From Sanderia malayensis (taxonomy: Eukaryota > Cnidaria > Scyphozoa > Semaeostomeae > Pelagiidae), in assembly GCA_013076295.1 (NCBI GenBank), contig RQOL01000660.1:7096896-7160895 (forward strand): a DNA stretch of 64,000 nt, written 5' to 3'. The position numbers were made by a program, and so were the translations under genes. This document shows positions 35,417-47,434 of this stretch, piece by piece; within the stretch, counting starts at the first letter, position 1, and every line of letters begins with the position of its first letter. The notes under the pieces were generated by a model. That model ran no database searches and was not told the DNA's origin. It worked only from the letters and a program-made list of their open reading frames with translations.

Positions 35417-37080
35417 AGTGCCCCTTCAGCTTTTTTTATTGGCTAAAAGTATAGAATTGAGTGCGCTCATTCTGATACCGTTTATATTTTTTTGATCTGA
35501 TAAGTAGTTATTGAGTTAGGAGAGATTGCTTTCACACTTTTGTGTCTCACATTTAGGACTGGGTAGAGTCCAACGATGACATCATAGTGGGAAATCTGAC
35601 GTTGATTTTCTCTCATACTATGGACTCGATATTTTTTTTGACTTTGATGATTAGAGACAGATCAAGCACATTATAGCATTGAAGTCTGAAAGTCTTGTGA
35701 TGAATTTGCAGCTGTAGGGAGGAAATACAAAATTCCCATGTAGTGGCTGCTCAGTGTGCTCAGTGGCTGCAGGCGTAGGCCTACATTCAGTATAATAGAT
35801 AGTGTTTGCCCTTTGTCTTGTCTCGTTATGTGTATTCGTTGGTATTTATGCGATTTTGGTGATCAAAATTGAATAGAAAGTTTCCATAAATTAAACATTC
35901 TTAGTCGGACAGTAATTCATGACAGTAGGGATTGCAGTGAAGAGAAATGCAAAGATGGCGAGGGAATAGGATTGATCATATCGTAGAGTAAAGCAGACAG
36001 ATGATAGTAATACCGATGAAGGAAAACCTGATGGATTTGATGCTATTTGGCTGAGAACTCTTTCGCTGAACTCTATGAAAGAGATGTGAGCGAGAAAAGA
36101 AATGTTGAAAGAGAACTTGCTGGGCAATTAACAGGAACTGAGCTATTATCTTTCTGTTGTGTATCTGATAAAGTAAAAGTGTATCGAAATTCTATACATA
36201 ATATGATTTAGGCCATGGCCATTTCCATCCGTGTCGGTCAACCTTTGTGGTTGAAGAAACTTGAAACGATTCAATTTTCATTAGATACAGCAAGTGTAGA
36301 AAATGTCCAACATGATTCCTTATTACTACACATGAATTTCGTTATTGCACCCCAACTGATGTTTGCATGTTGGCATTTTCTAACTGTGAAGTAAAGAATT
36401 TCGACCATCATTGCGAATTGATGAAATCTATCCATTTCTTTCTTGTTGCAGCTTCAGGGTGATTGTCCTGATAAAACTGAATCCTGTGAAGCTCTACAAA
36501 TCTTGATTTATCTGGTGTATTTCCACGGCATAGCAAAACACGTCAGTATGGCATATTTTCCAGGTTTCACATATCAATCTAAAAATTTTTCAGGTCTTGT
36601 CAAATATCTGTGATCATGTTTTTGATCCTTTGAAATCCCGTACTGTTTTAACATTGCATGGCCTTCACCCGCCACCATTGAGCACAATAAGCAGCCACTA
36701 CATAGGAATTTTGTAATTCCTCCCCACAGCTGCAAACTCATCACAAGCCTCTCAAATTTCAATGCCATAATGTACCGATCTGTTTCTAATCATCAAAGTA
36801 AAAAAAAAACAAATTTCGAGTCCATAGTATGAGAGAAAATTGACTTCAGATTTGTTGCTTCAGTATGAGAAAAAACGGGCCTCTCACCATGATGTCATAG
36901 TCGGACTCGACCCAGTCCTAAAAATGAGACAAGGAAAATGGCGAAAATGATGTAACATTAACACTTCCACATGTTATAACTCGTGAACTACGCATCAGAC
37001 TTTCATCGCATAATTTTCAGATCTGAAGTTGCGTACCGAGTTTTATTGAATTCACAAATAAAAAAAGCCGTAGGGTCACT
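35417..37080. mobile_element. Long inverted-repeat (foldback) element flanked by TTAA
   Basis: The left arm (35417-about 35770) starts AGTGCCCCTTCAGCTTTTTT and the right arm (about 36660-37080) ends with the complement AGTGACCCTACGGC. The arms match in inverted orientation over at least 350 bp, including GGACTGGGT, ACTATGGACTCGA, TTGATGATTAGA and AATTCC..ATGTAGTGGCTGCT blocks. TTAA lies on both sides (35413-35416, 37081-37084), the target of piggyBac and Kolobok transposons. The centre has no recognised gene. Confidence 0.75.
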
Positions 37081-37190
37081 TTAAGAGGACAACAATTGTA
37101 TTACCTTGCATATTTTGATCAATTCATAGAATGAATTGGCCTCGGATTTTTTTCTCTTGTCATCCAAGTCCTCTTATATAAGTTGAGCTT

Positions 37191-38090
37191 TCAATCGAAA
37201 TCGTTGTCGGTGCTGCAATCAACCAGTCCTCGGTGCTGGGTATACCCACCCTGTTTTCCAAAAATTTCATCAATAAAAGCATTGTTTTCAGGTCCATGTA
37301 TACCACGTTTTGTCAATTCTTTTGAGATGTTCTCTTTTATGTGGAGGAAGCATCGTAGAAACACAGAAAAATGAAATGTCTTTCTAAAGTCACCGGTCAA
37401 TGTTTTCTCCCCATCTGTTCCAAAGGCAAGAATACCTTCTAGGTCCGTTTTCTCCATGATGATAGCATGCACAAAGTTGCACAAGCATATTTTCCAGTCC
37501 TCCCTTTGATGTATCAACATTGGACCAAGGAACACTGGGGACCTGTTTGTTTGTTTACTGATGACCCGAAGATTTCAGTAGGACATCACTGTCAGACTGA
37601 TATTCTTATTGAAAACATTAAATGTCAGATCAAAGCTTACTACTGCAAACTCCTTTGGATTGCTGCAAAATTGTGCAATATCCTTCCGTTGTGTGTCACT
37701 TGCAAGTACCAGGAAAACATCAGGATGTATTTTGCATTCCCGAATGATGGCCGAACCTTGTGTTTGTTCCTCTTCTCGCTTTGCGTGTTCCAGTGGCATC
37801 CACAAATCGTCACATGCAGGATTGACTTGTGCTCCACTCTCAACTTCACGGTGTTTCTGTTTTTGGCTGCATCTAGCGTTGTAAATGTCCTTCGGGCCTC
37901 TGGGTAATTTGTCCAACCTGTCAACATGATGAACGTCTCCCAAGGAACAGTACATGGCTTCAAGCATCTCTTTGGGTGTCTTCTCTTTTCTTTGTACTGC
38001 CTCACGGATATCGTCAATTGTGCTCGGCATTGTTCGCATAAATGGGTAGCTGTTAGACCATTGGCTGAGAGGGTAGCATTACCACCCAAG
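37191..38090 (-). pseudogene. MULE-like transposase fragment
   Basis: One minus-strand frame interrupted by a TGA near 37560. Upstream half: basic/acidic region, then QFCSNPKEFAVVSFDLTFNV (first Asp). Downstream half: PVFLGPMLIHQREDW, ILAFGTDGEKTL (second Asp) and CFLHIKENI (C..H motif). This fits a MULE-type DDE core whose last acidic residue is truncated or diverged. Repeat-borne proteins of this type are common in cnidarians (from general knowledge). Confidence 0.65.
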
Positions 38091-38119
38091 AAGGAAATTT
38101 ATGGGACAATGTTTTCATG

Positions 38120-38920
38120 ATGTAGTTTTGGGCATAGGATTCAAATCTGGATGTTGATCGGGCATGCTTGAGGGGGCATTTCCGATATTTTGGGGGTGTT
38201 AAGGGTGAAAATAAATTTTCGTTTCAACCATCAAATTTCTGAGAAAAGCATTATAAATATGATGCCCGAGGCCCTCTAATGCTACGTGGAGATAGATATT
38301 GCTATGGCACGACAAAAATTGGCTCTCCCTATTTTGGGGGAGGGTGGCTAAATTTCGATGCCCAAAGTGACTACATGCCTATTAACCAACATCATGTTGT
38401 TCATGTGTAATTTTTCAATTCAGATTTGAATTAACAAAATTTTCGGATCGGGGCATTGTTGGTGGACAATGGGCTGTCAATGGGCTGTCGGGCAAACAAA
38501 GACTTGAAAGGAAAATCCTTGATGTCAAAAATGCTTTTTTTTCTTGGGTTAGGGAAGGGAATTTGAACTAAAAATGAGTGGCTTTTTTTGGAGACCACAC
38601 TTTCCATTTTTCGATATCTCAAACGCTTGCCGAATTGTGGGCGATTTTTTGTTCCGACCTTCTCCGACCCTGCTTCTGCCATTGCCGAAATGCGAAGAAG
38701 GAGGGTCGTGGAGGGAGTTGAAGTCTTTAATTTTTCAGGTCGTTCTCACGGGATTTTTTCCGTTTACACTTTTGAAACTCTTCCCTGATAACACAGCTAA
38801 AGTATTGTTGTCTTTTTGCCTCCAATTTTTTCGATTTTCTGCCGTTTTTGGGTATGGAAAAGAATTTCGAGGTGCTTTCTTGGGCAAATTTCAAACAGAA
38901 AACGCAACACTCAGAAGAGC
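38120..38920. other. No gene recognised (38120-38920)
   Basis: Intermediate GC, short frames only, no motif or splice-supported exon. Confidence 0.45.
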
Positions 38921-39108
38921 GTGGCGAGCCAACCCGTTGTACGTGGGATCGATGAGCGTTAGCGAATGCAGTACACTAAGTGTGCCAACTATATGCGGGC
39001 ACAGCGAGCCAACCATATGTATGTAGGGTCGAAAGGGGTATGAGTGTGAGCGAATGAAGCACGCAAAGTGCGCCTACCACATTAAGCTTTTTTCACTTGC
39101 CCGCCTAG
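38920..39108 (+). mobile_element. Helitron-like core repeats and 3' end
   Basis: Diverged core repeats (GAGCGTTAGCGAATGCAG, GTATGAGTGTGAGCG), then AAGCTTTTTTCACTTGCC and an end CGCCTAG followed by T. No microsatellite. Confidence 0.65.
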
Positions 39109-39349
39109 TTTAGTACTTAAAATCCGAGAAATCTAAGATTTCATTACTGGGAAAATTGTTTTGTTCCTTATAAACGTTCTTTAATCTCTCATCGGAAAGC
39201 CCATTATTTGTTGAAGTTGCTGATGAGCTACTTTCAGCAAAGGAAAGAGGCATGGCAATGTTTCATATATTTAGCAATCGTCTTGACGCAAAAGAAAACC
39301 AAGCTGCTTCTCTAAAACCAGGAATGAGTAATCACCATTCTTCCCATTC

Positions 39350-41094
39350 CTACTCTTCTTCCCCATTCCTATGTTTCCTCCCGTTTCCTGATGCTTGGAG
39401 CACTGCATATTGAAATGGTCTTTTTGGATGCAATAGGTGATTGGCTGGAAGGTGAATTTCACTATCTGAGTCTAACAGGCTGACTGAATCCATGTGGTAA
39501 AACAAGTTTATGAAATGTATAGACATGCAACGATAGACATCAACCCATAACCGTTCTATGCATTGGTTATGTACCGATAAAGCAGTCAGCACGGAATTCA
39601 AATTCTCACTGTGATGGTCCAGCATCCATCTTGCCACAGCAATGTTCTCCGTGCCATGATCAGTTCTTATGCATAATGGGCATCGCAATGATTCCGTTGC
39701 TGCCATGAATAACACACGAACAGTTTGTGCCTCATTGTTTGTAGAGCAGTGAAGAAAGATTATAACCATCAATGCAGCCATGAATCACAAAGCGCTATCG
39801 GATCAGCTTGTGATTTCCATCTATATGCCGTCAGAAGAAATCGAAGATAACAAATTAAAGTATCTAAAATTTCCAATGTTTTGTAAAACTTTTGCAATTA
39901 ATTGCTGTTGTGAAACACTGGTGCAGCAGAATATAATCAAGTCCTTTTTGAGAAAAGAATCTTTCTTGCTTCCTTGTACCAATTCTAGCCACTGCGCCAA
40001 ATCCTAATCCGTTCAGCGTGCGATCGGTGGGCAGCACTTATATGTGGCGTGGTTATAGCCTTTGCTGCACTGAGACTATGTTTAAAACCCGGAAGAACAA
40101 ACATATAATGTTCTTCCATGAAGTCAAACCGATTCGGGACAATGCAGGGACAGGAAACACTTTTCCGAAGAGTGCACTTCGCTGTTATTTAACAACTAGC
40201 TACTGCTTTCCTCTTCCTGGATGATACATTAACATAATATTATTTACTTACCACAAAACATTTGGACATGGCACAAAGTACACTCTTCTCCTGATCGAAG
40301 CTTTTGTGCTCTGAGGTGGCGACCTACCTTGCTCTTTGCCCAAATATACTTCTGGCTCGAAGTGAACGAATCACCATACGCTTGCCGGCATTTTGGCAAT
40401 CCTGCATAATTTGCGTTACATGAATATCAAGATCAGCATCAGCAGTATGAGAACTGAAACTATGTAGTACGTGGTCGTCTGAAACAAATTCAGAACGTCG
40501 CGAAAAAGATTTTGGCGAAGCTCTCTGTTAAAAATTTCAAGATCACCCAAGTATTCCATTGGAGATTTTGCGAAAGCAGGGTATTTGCTGCAAAAAGAGA
40601 GCAATACAATGGCGACCGTAATTACTCCAGCCATGATAAAGTGCTGTGGTTGCAAGACATTCTGCAAGACAAAATCTTGACTTTCAAAAACGGACGTTTT
40701 TCCATGTTCCTTGTATTGTAAATGCAACAAAGAAATTAGAGAAGCACCCCACAATGTCAATGATTTTACGTATGATTGTATGATTTACAAGAAACAAAAT
40801 AAATCAGACAAACAGGCAGATGAAACGCCTATCTGTACCTAGGTTGGCCTAACTACTACCTACACCGACTACTGGATGATACCCACCTGAAATTTTGAAC
40901 TGCTCGCTGTTCTCGCTCGTCAGTGATGTTCTTTGGGATGACACGACCTGGACTATCCCCGTTGTTTGGACTTCCATCTGGCTCACCTCTTACTGAAACT
41001 GGTTCTCCTTCTTCGATCTTATTTTTTAGGATATTTAAAGCTGCATTTAAAGCAGACTCAACCTCTTTGAGATCTCCACCAACGTCTCGTTTGG
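39350..41094 (-). pseudogene. Integrase-core (rve-like DDE) protein, repeat-borne, broken
   Basis: Exon about 39830-39350 has HIDGNHKLI (first Asp), RTDHGTEN (second Asp) and SVHNQCIERLWVD (Glu), the layout of the integrase-core family common in cnidarian and fish genomes. A TAG replaces the expected Trp after HIDGNHKLIR, and the frame shifts near 39760. An upstream exon (40524-40337) carries QIMQDCQNAGKRMVIRSLRA, the helical region preceding the core in this family. A further open exon (41094-40887, acceptor ATATAG, donor CAGGTGGG) is probably the 5' end. Joins between them are uncertain. Confidence 0.65.
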
Positions 41095-41140
41095 CTATAT
41101 TTATTTAACATGTGCGTTGTTGTTTGTTTCATGCTACAGA

Positions 41141-41320
41141 TTCAAAACGAGGATGCGCTGCAAAACCGGGTTTTGTGGTCGCACATTCAAAACGAGGCTG
41201 CGCCGCAAAACCGGGTTTTGTGGTCGCATATTCAAAAGGAGGCTGTGCCGCAAAACCATGTTTCGTGGTCGCACATTCAAATCGAGGTTGCGCTGCAAAA
41301 CCGGGTTTCGTGGTCGTAAA
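41141..41320 (+). repeat. 45-bp minisatellite, four units
   Basis: Units start ATTCAAAACGAGG and contain GCAAAACCGGGTTTTGTGG, with period 45. Because 45 is a multiple of three it stays open in several frames; I see no reason to call it coding. Diverged GGGTTTCGTGGT copies continue to about 41465. Confidence 0.9.
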
Positions 41321-42874
41321 TTACGCCACCACGAAAAGGCATTTTGTGGCGAGACTTCGAATACCACAGTGACACCCGGGTTTCGTGGTTGGTAATCTCG
41401 ACCACAAAATGTAGCTATCTTGGTCGTAAAATTTCTGTAACTGTGCAACCTGGTTTCGTGGTTGCAAATGCGTGACGAAGAGACAGTACGACCAAATGTT
41501 TTTTACCCCTATGCCGCGCCCTGACGGTGAACCAAACGATTCAAGCCCCCTTGAAAACACGGCACTGGTAAGAACAGACAAAGCTGTGCAAACTAATGTG
41601 TCATTCCCGCAATTCAAAGATAGCGATGTGGTTGCCTGTGTTCATGTCTGTTGGCCAACTGGTGATCGGAGTAGAAGATTGCCTCCCGATCTTACTCGGA
41701 TGGCAATTTATCTTCTTAGAACACAGAATAAAGATATAGTAAAATTTGCATGGAGCCATCCCTTGATAAGACCTCATGTCTCAAATCTGCTTGGCAAGGA
41801 GATAAATAAGGAGTACCAAGAAATGTGCAGGGAAACTGTAAAAATTCCAACTGGTAACGATGATGACACAGAACAAAAATCCGAGTAGAAGAAATATATT
41901 TTCAAGCCAAGTTCTAGGAAAAAGAAAGTTGCAAGTTACGGCAGATGAAGGAGGAGGAAAAAAGAAGTTTATCAAGAAAGATGTCCGCAGTGTGTTAAAG
42001 AGGACAGGCACAGATGATCTTTTGTCTTTCACTTTCGAGAAAGCAGTTGAAGAAATGCATGAGTGTTGCCTATCCTTTTCAATATTCTAAAGGTTGCATC
42101 CACAGCATCTCACAAATCACATGATCATAAGGTGAACACTGCTGTAGTAATTGCTGCATCAGTATGCTTGAATAACAGATCTCAGCGGATGATTGCAGTT
42201 CAGTTATTGATTTCTTTGATAATCAATTCATCAACCATTCATCATACACGGTGAGTTTTTAATGCTTTAGTTATCATGTTTAGGTATACTACACCTAAAG
42301 CAGGTCGCATTTTTGTGCATTTTACCACAAATATCTGACGAGGACCTGAATTACACGTTGTTATTTTATAGGAAAATCGTTTATAAGAAACTCACATCAA
42401 CAGATTGTAAATTAATAAATGTACCCTCCAGAATTGGTTCTTGGTTATTAATTGGCTATTAATCATTAAATCTTTTTTTCAGTCAACAATGGTTCGCTTG
42501 AAGTCCATGGGATTAGCTGTGTCACACACTTATTTCAACAAGAAGCTAGATCAACTTGGGGTCATGCATGATGCTGATGTCACTAGATTGATGGAAATTG
42601 AGAAAAGGAAACTCCAAGCTGCATTTCCAGTACCAGAGTGTACACCGATTGCTGAAACTGTAACTGATGGAAATTCGTCTTTGTCAGAAGCATCCAAAGC
42701 CATCCATGCTCAGCGTATGGCTCTGGTTGAAGACATAAAGCCCTTGGATTTGGAATTTGATTTTACTATGCCTGCTCTGAGAAAATGTGCCCGTATGTAA
42801 ATGTTTAAATTTTTATTATCTCCTTTCTCATACATCCTAAATTTTTGATGTTTTTCTGTTAAATTTGTTAAGTT

Positions 42875-43218
42875 AAGGCCCCATGAGGAACATTTTTCAT
42901 GCGTATGCAATGCAACATTGCTCCATTGCAAGCGCACGAAAAAACTCGCTCGTGGCCCATGGTAATTTCTCCTCTGCAATGCAACAAATAACACTGCGTG
43001 GAGCAAAAAATTTGTTGTGGGAGCACGGGGACAAAATAGAATCACATCTATTTTGTCCCCGTGCTCCCGCAAAAAAATTTTTGCTGTGGAGCAACAAGCA
43101 ACAAAAATTAAACAGTCTTTGCAACAATTTGTACCTGGTTCCACGGGGAACATTTTCAGGCACAGCTATGGGACATGTTGCATTGCATGCGCATGAAAAA
43201 TGTTCCTCGTGGTGCCTT
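42875..43218. mobile_element. MITE in a DUF6589 intron
   Basis: About 45-bp terminal inverted repeats: left AAGGCCCCATGAGGAACATT, right complement AAGGCACCACGAGGAACATT. A large internal palindrome centred near 43045 includes GGGGACAAAATAGA and its complement. TTA/TAG-like flanks hint at a Harbinger-type origin. No coding sequence. Confidence 0.75.
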
Positions 43219-44341
43219 AGCTTTAGTGTCTTTCTCTAATAAATCCTTTTTTACAATTTTCAGAATCTAGTCCTGTTGTTAAAAACATTCAAAAAAAGCA
43301 ACAAATATTCGTATTAACTCTAAAGCTTCGTACCTTGATGCCAGTGAGACAGATTCAAAAGGATTCAAGGTATGAAAGTTTCCTAGCTAGCCTCACTCAA
43401 TGCTAAGATTGCCCCCTTGTTGATCCATATTAAAATCTTATCCGTTTCAACCATTTACGCATTGGCTTAAAGAATTCTTTTTCTTGCTCAAGGAGTTCTT
43501 TTTTCATTTTCATTGAACAATCACTACTAACATTATTTAATGACGAATGACAACAATAACAACAAAGTCATTGTTTTTCAGCTGTGCTTTGACAATGTTG
43601 ACACCCATGTTGAAGTGCATGACATGACTGAGGAGAATCAGAATATAGACTTACACGAATGTGCGATGGCTTTGTTCCAAAGAGAATTGACAATGAAACT
43701 CTCAGCATGGCTTCTCTGCAGAGAAGTTTGCAAGAGTTTGATAATGCAAATTTTTTGTTCAGCCAAGATGACTACATGTTGCAATGCAAGAATTATATTG
43801 TGCTGGCAGAAAGAATAATTACTGAGGATATAAAGTGCATCCATTTCCTGAAAGATGCTGTCACTAAACACATCATCCACAAACACTCCAGAGATACAGC
43901 GAAAAAATGTAAAATAGTAGGATGTGTTTATATTTATGGCCCCATTTACACGATTCCAGATTCACTTCATATTGGATTACTTTCTATACCAGATAGGCCT
44001 TCTGTTCACACGGCACTGACCAAATCCAACATACTGCATGTCTTTACATGAATCCGGCACACTATTGTTTTTTTTAATTGCCTTAAAAATCAATTTCAAA
44101 CCGTGATCTGATTTTAATAACAGCATGTCTTTCAACTTGTGGTTCGAAATATTTATTTCTGTGACACGTTGTTTAAAAGTGCTTGTTTCATTTAGGGCTC
44201 CTTAGAGGTGTTGAATTCAAATGAGAATGACCATGATGGCATCCATGAGATACTTGAAAACCTACAAAAGTATCAGGTTTTTGTTCGAGAAGAAGAACAT
44301 CGAATTTACAATGAGCAGGGTGTTGTTGGCATAGAGATGGG

Positions 44342-45789
44342 ATAATCTAGAGGGCTAACTCCTATTGTTTCGGTCATAGCGAGGCTGATACTTTCTGCGC
44401 CATCTTGTTCACGGGAGAAGTTGCGGAAATATTCAATGCACGGCAATGTCCGGAGCTCACCTAAAGTTTAAATTTAAAGCTTATAGCGTGATTCGAAAAC
44501 TAAATTCCAAAGTTTTTACCAGTTTCTAAATAAATATGTACGTGGAAACCTGTCTATGGTATTAAAATTTCTGTCAAATATTGCAAATGTCTACATTTTG
44601 TCAATTTGTAAGTACTTGAAAATCTCTTGACTTTTTTCGTGGGCCAAAATTGTTTCTTAGTTTTCTGACTTTTCCTCATACAAATAACAACTTATTGGGG
44701 TGGTGAACAAAATAATCTATTTTTATATTGATCTGAAGCAAGAATGACAAAAATCTAACAAGAATGAACAGAGCAACAGGCTTTTTTAGGATCTAGGCCA
44801 ATCTATCAAATGATGTGAAGACAATTGAAAAATACAAAGAGAAATCCGTTTTGTAAAAATATTTAAAATAAAAAGAAAAAAAAAATCAACACAATTATAT
44901 TTTATTTTAACTTTGTCTGGATGTTTCCACGCTCTAAGTTGTTGATCCCGTCCTTCATCTTCATGTCCCGCCTCCGGCTCCGGCTCCACACATGCACGCA
45001 GCCTTCATAACAGCAATTGTGTTGCTATCCAGTTTACCATTCTGAGCAATTTCCAGTTCCTTATATGCTGATTTTCATGCCATGCATGATGCGAAGAACT
45101 CACATTTTGCGACCGTACTTCAATTGTTTTTACTGTATAATTTCCTCGATATAAACGGCCTTTCTGGTCTCTGCGGTGGCGCTCCTTGCTCCAGAAGGTG
45201 CCGGGCCTAAAATAAATCATAACAACTAAAGTTTAATTTGCTGATACTAAAAAAAAATTCCGAATATCGAACTTGTAGTAATATGGAGCATGCAAAACAG
45301 GTCTTAGAAGCTGTCAATAGCATTTATTTCTATGCTATGAATGATATGATATACAATGCAGCAACAACAGGGCAATTCTCAAAAAGAAAACAAAGGGTGG
45401 TCGGTCGGTTGTATGAAAAAATCAAAAGATTTATTTTACCAAACCAATTCATTATGTATTTTAAAATTGCCCTGTTCCAATGTTCATTAATAAAAATTGC
45501 TATGTGTATGTTTAATGTCTCTTCTGTTTTTATGGGACAGCAGGGTCCTCCATGCCGCTCCACTACTTCTAAGCTTACATATACTAACATAAAGCAAAAA
45601 ATACTGTACCTTCCACGATGTCCAAACGTTCAAAATGTGTGAAAAGGTCTCTCCTTTACCATTCGTTGCTTCTCAGTCTTTAAATTTTACTGGATCCTAC
45701 TAAAAATCCATGTTTTTGCCTATGTGATAGGCATTTACGCATTGAAATCAGTACTTTTACCCGTCAAAAACTCCCGTCAACAAGATGGC
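44342..45789. other. Intron-like stretch without recognised exon
   Basis: Between two DUF6589 coding blocks. Open frames here (for example 45238-45642 plus) show no known domain. GC-rich minus-strand frames at 44.9-45.2 kb are unassigned. Confidence 0.4.
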
Positions 45790-47434
45790 CAAAAAGGGTC
45801 ACCTTTCCGGAGCCTCGCTCGCACTCTAGTTTATTCTATCTCTATGGTTGTTGGTGACCAACTGTCTGTAGAAAGGGGAACAAATGCAAAATTCAATTTG
45901 GCAAATGGATTTACACCACAAGAACGTTTTGATAACATGCACTTTGAAATTGCAGATTTCCATGCTGAGATGAAGTTTTTGCAAGTATGATTCTTTACAC
46001 GTTACCCATGTATGTGCATTCATGCTTACTCTTAGGTGCCAAAAATAGGGTATAGTATTGTAGGGTATAGTATGTAGGTATAATATGTCCCCATTTGTTT
46101 ATCAAGTGTGTCCCCAGTGTATATAGTGTGTCCCCATTTATTTATTAATTTTGTTGCTATTCCCCAGAATTACTTCCTGCTTAAAACAATAGAAAAACTG
46201 TTTCTATTCCATCAGGTTTGTATGAACAATTTCTACAAAACTGGCTGCAAAGATTGTTGCACGTTGCGAAGTGACAAAGTCTTGATAAACCGTTGCAATG
46301 TTGTCACTGATGTTAAAAGGAGATATGCTGCCTGTAAAAAGTTTTCAAGAGTCAAGAGTGGTAGCTGCCACCCTGACCATTCTGAATATTGGAACTTTAG
46401 ATAAAGACCCAGATGAATCTGCTCTTCCAAGCTCTTTGGGAGTTGCCAGCAAGGATTCCAAAAAAGGATTCTTAAACAAATTAGCCAGCGATGTCGTCAG
46501 TCGCTTCGTATTAAAGACAGAAGCTTTAGTGAAAAAGACACAGGCAAAAATTGAAGCAGAGCAAGAATTAGCACAGCTTATGAAAACTGCAGATGGAAAA
46601 TTTAAGTGCCAAGAGCCTTCCTGTTTGAGTACTTTTCAATTTAACGGGAAGCATAAGAAAGTTCATGAAAAGGCAGCACATGGTATGCGCAAAGTCATTG
46701 CTAGCAAGACTTTTGATGACAGTGATGATATGTATAACTACCAATGTTCATTGCTGGAGTATCTTGTGATTGTGAGAAATTTTACGGTGCACCGCACACC
46801 GACACACTGCATCTTACGGTGTTGGAGGTTTTTACTTCCATACATGAAGGCAGACAGTTCTTCCAGTCGAAAATATTGCTTGGAGGAACTCTATCTTTTG
46901 TGCCAAGTCAATTGCCTGTTGTCTCCAAGAGAATCCTATCGCCTTGTATGGAATCGCGGTGTGAAAAGAAAGACAGGGCTAGGTGGCAACATTCCCATTG
47001 ATTTAGCAATGGAGCATTACATACGCATCATGAAATTACTGAAGAGAAAACTGGGATCAAATCAGCATAACAGCAATACTCTCCAGCGATACATGAAAGC
47101 AATTGGGTGTACCAAGGTATTGTTTGAGGACTTTGATGAAATGACGGGATAATCAAAAGGAGTGGAAAACACGTCGCAAAATCTTCGAAAAAGGACAAAG
47201 CGAAAATTGTAGAACAACTTATGAATGAAAACGCTCTAACACCAAAGAAGAACAGAAAATACTCCGTATTTAAGGGTTTCAAACCAAGTCTGCTTACAAA
47301 CTTTGATTATCATAGTTTTTACAAGTGGATAGATATACACTAGCAAGAAGTGGAGAATAAAAGAAAGGCATGCTGAAGAAAACAGGGTAGCACATGCAAC
47401 AAATACATCCAGAACCTTGTGGCTTTGGGTTATG

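Larger units (their letters stand above)
41472..47343 (+). pseudogene. DUF6589-family gene, multi-exon, frameshifted
   Basis: Plus-strand exons: 41472-41885 (N-terminal, family-specific), 41890-42250 (LPILFNIL then NNRSQRM), 42483-42792 (RLKSMGLAVSHTYF), 43264-43369, 43582-about 43915 (LCFDNVDTHVEVHDMT, KNYIVLAERI, FLKDAVTKHI), 44196-about 44341, about 45790-45984 (VVGDQLSVERG, FHAEMKFLQ), 46216-47150 (INRCNVVTDVK, a C2H2-like finger CQEPSCLSTFQFNGKH, CWRFLLPYMKA, GLGGNIPIDLAMEH), ending SGKHVAKSS..WIDIH with TAG 47341-47343. The motif order matches DUF6589, whose function is unknown. At least four one-base shifts and unmatched splice phases mean this copy looks inactive unless they are assembly errors. 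It converges on the RecQ-like gene. Confidence 0.78.

Noticed and set aside
41110..41448. Coding minisatellite protein (15-residue repeat)
   Set aside because: The 45-bp period keeps several frames open on both strands, with no start context or splice support favouring one.
44786..45220. GC-rich minus-strand exons as a host gene
   Set aside because: Short frames without motif, lying between two DUF6589 coding blocks; splice phases do not support a gene.
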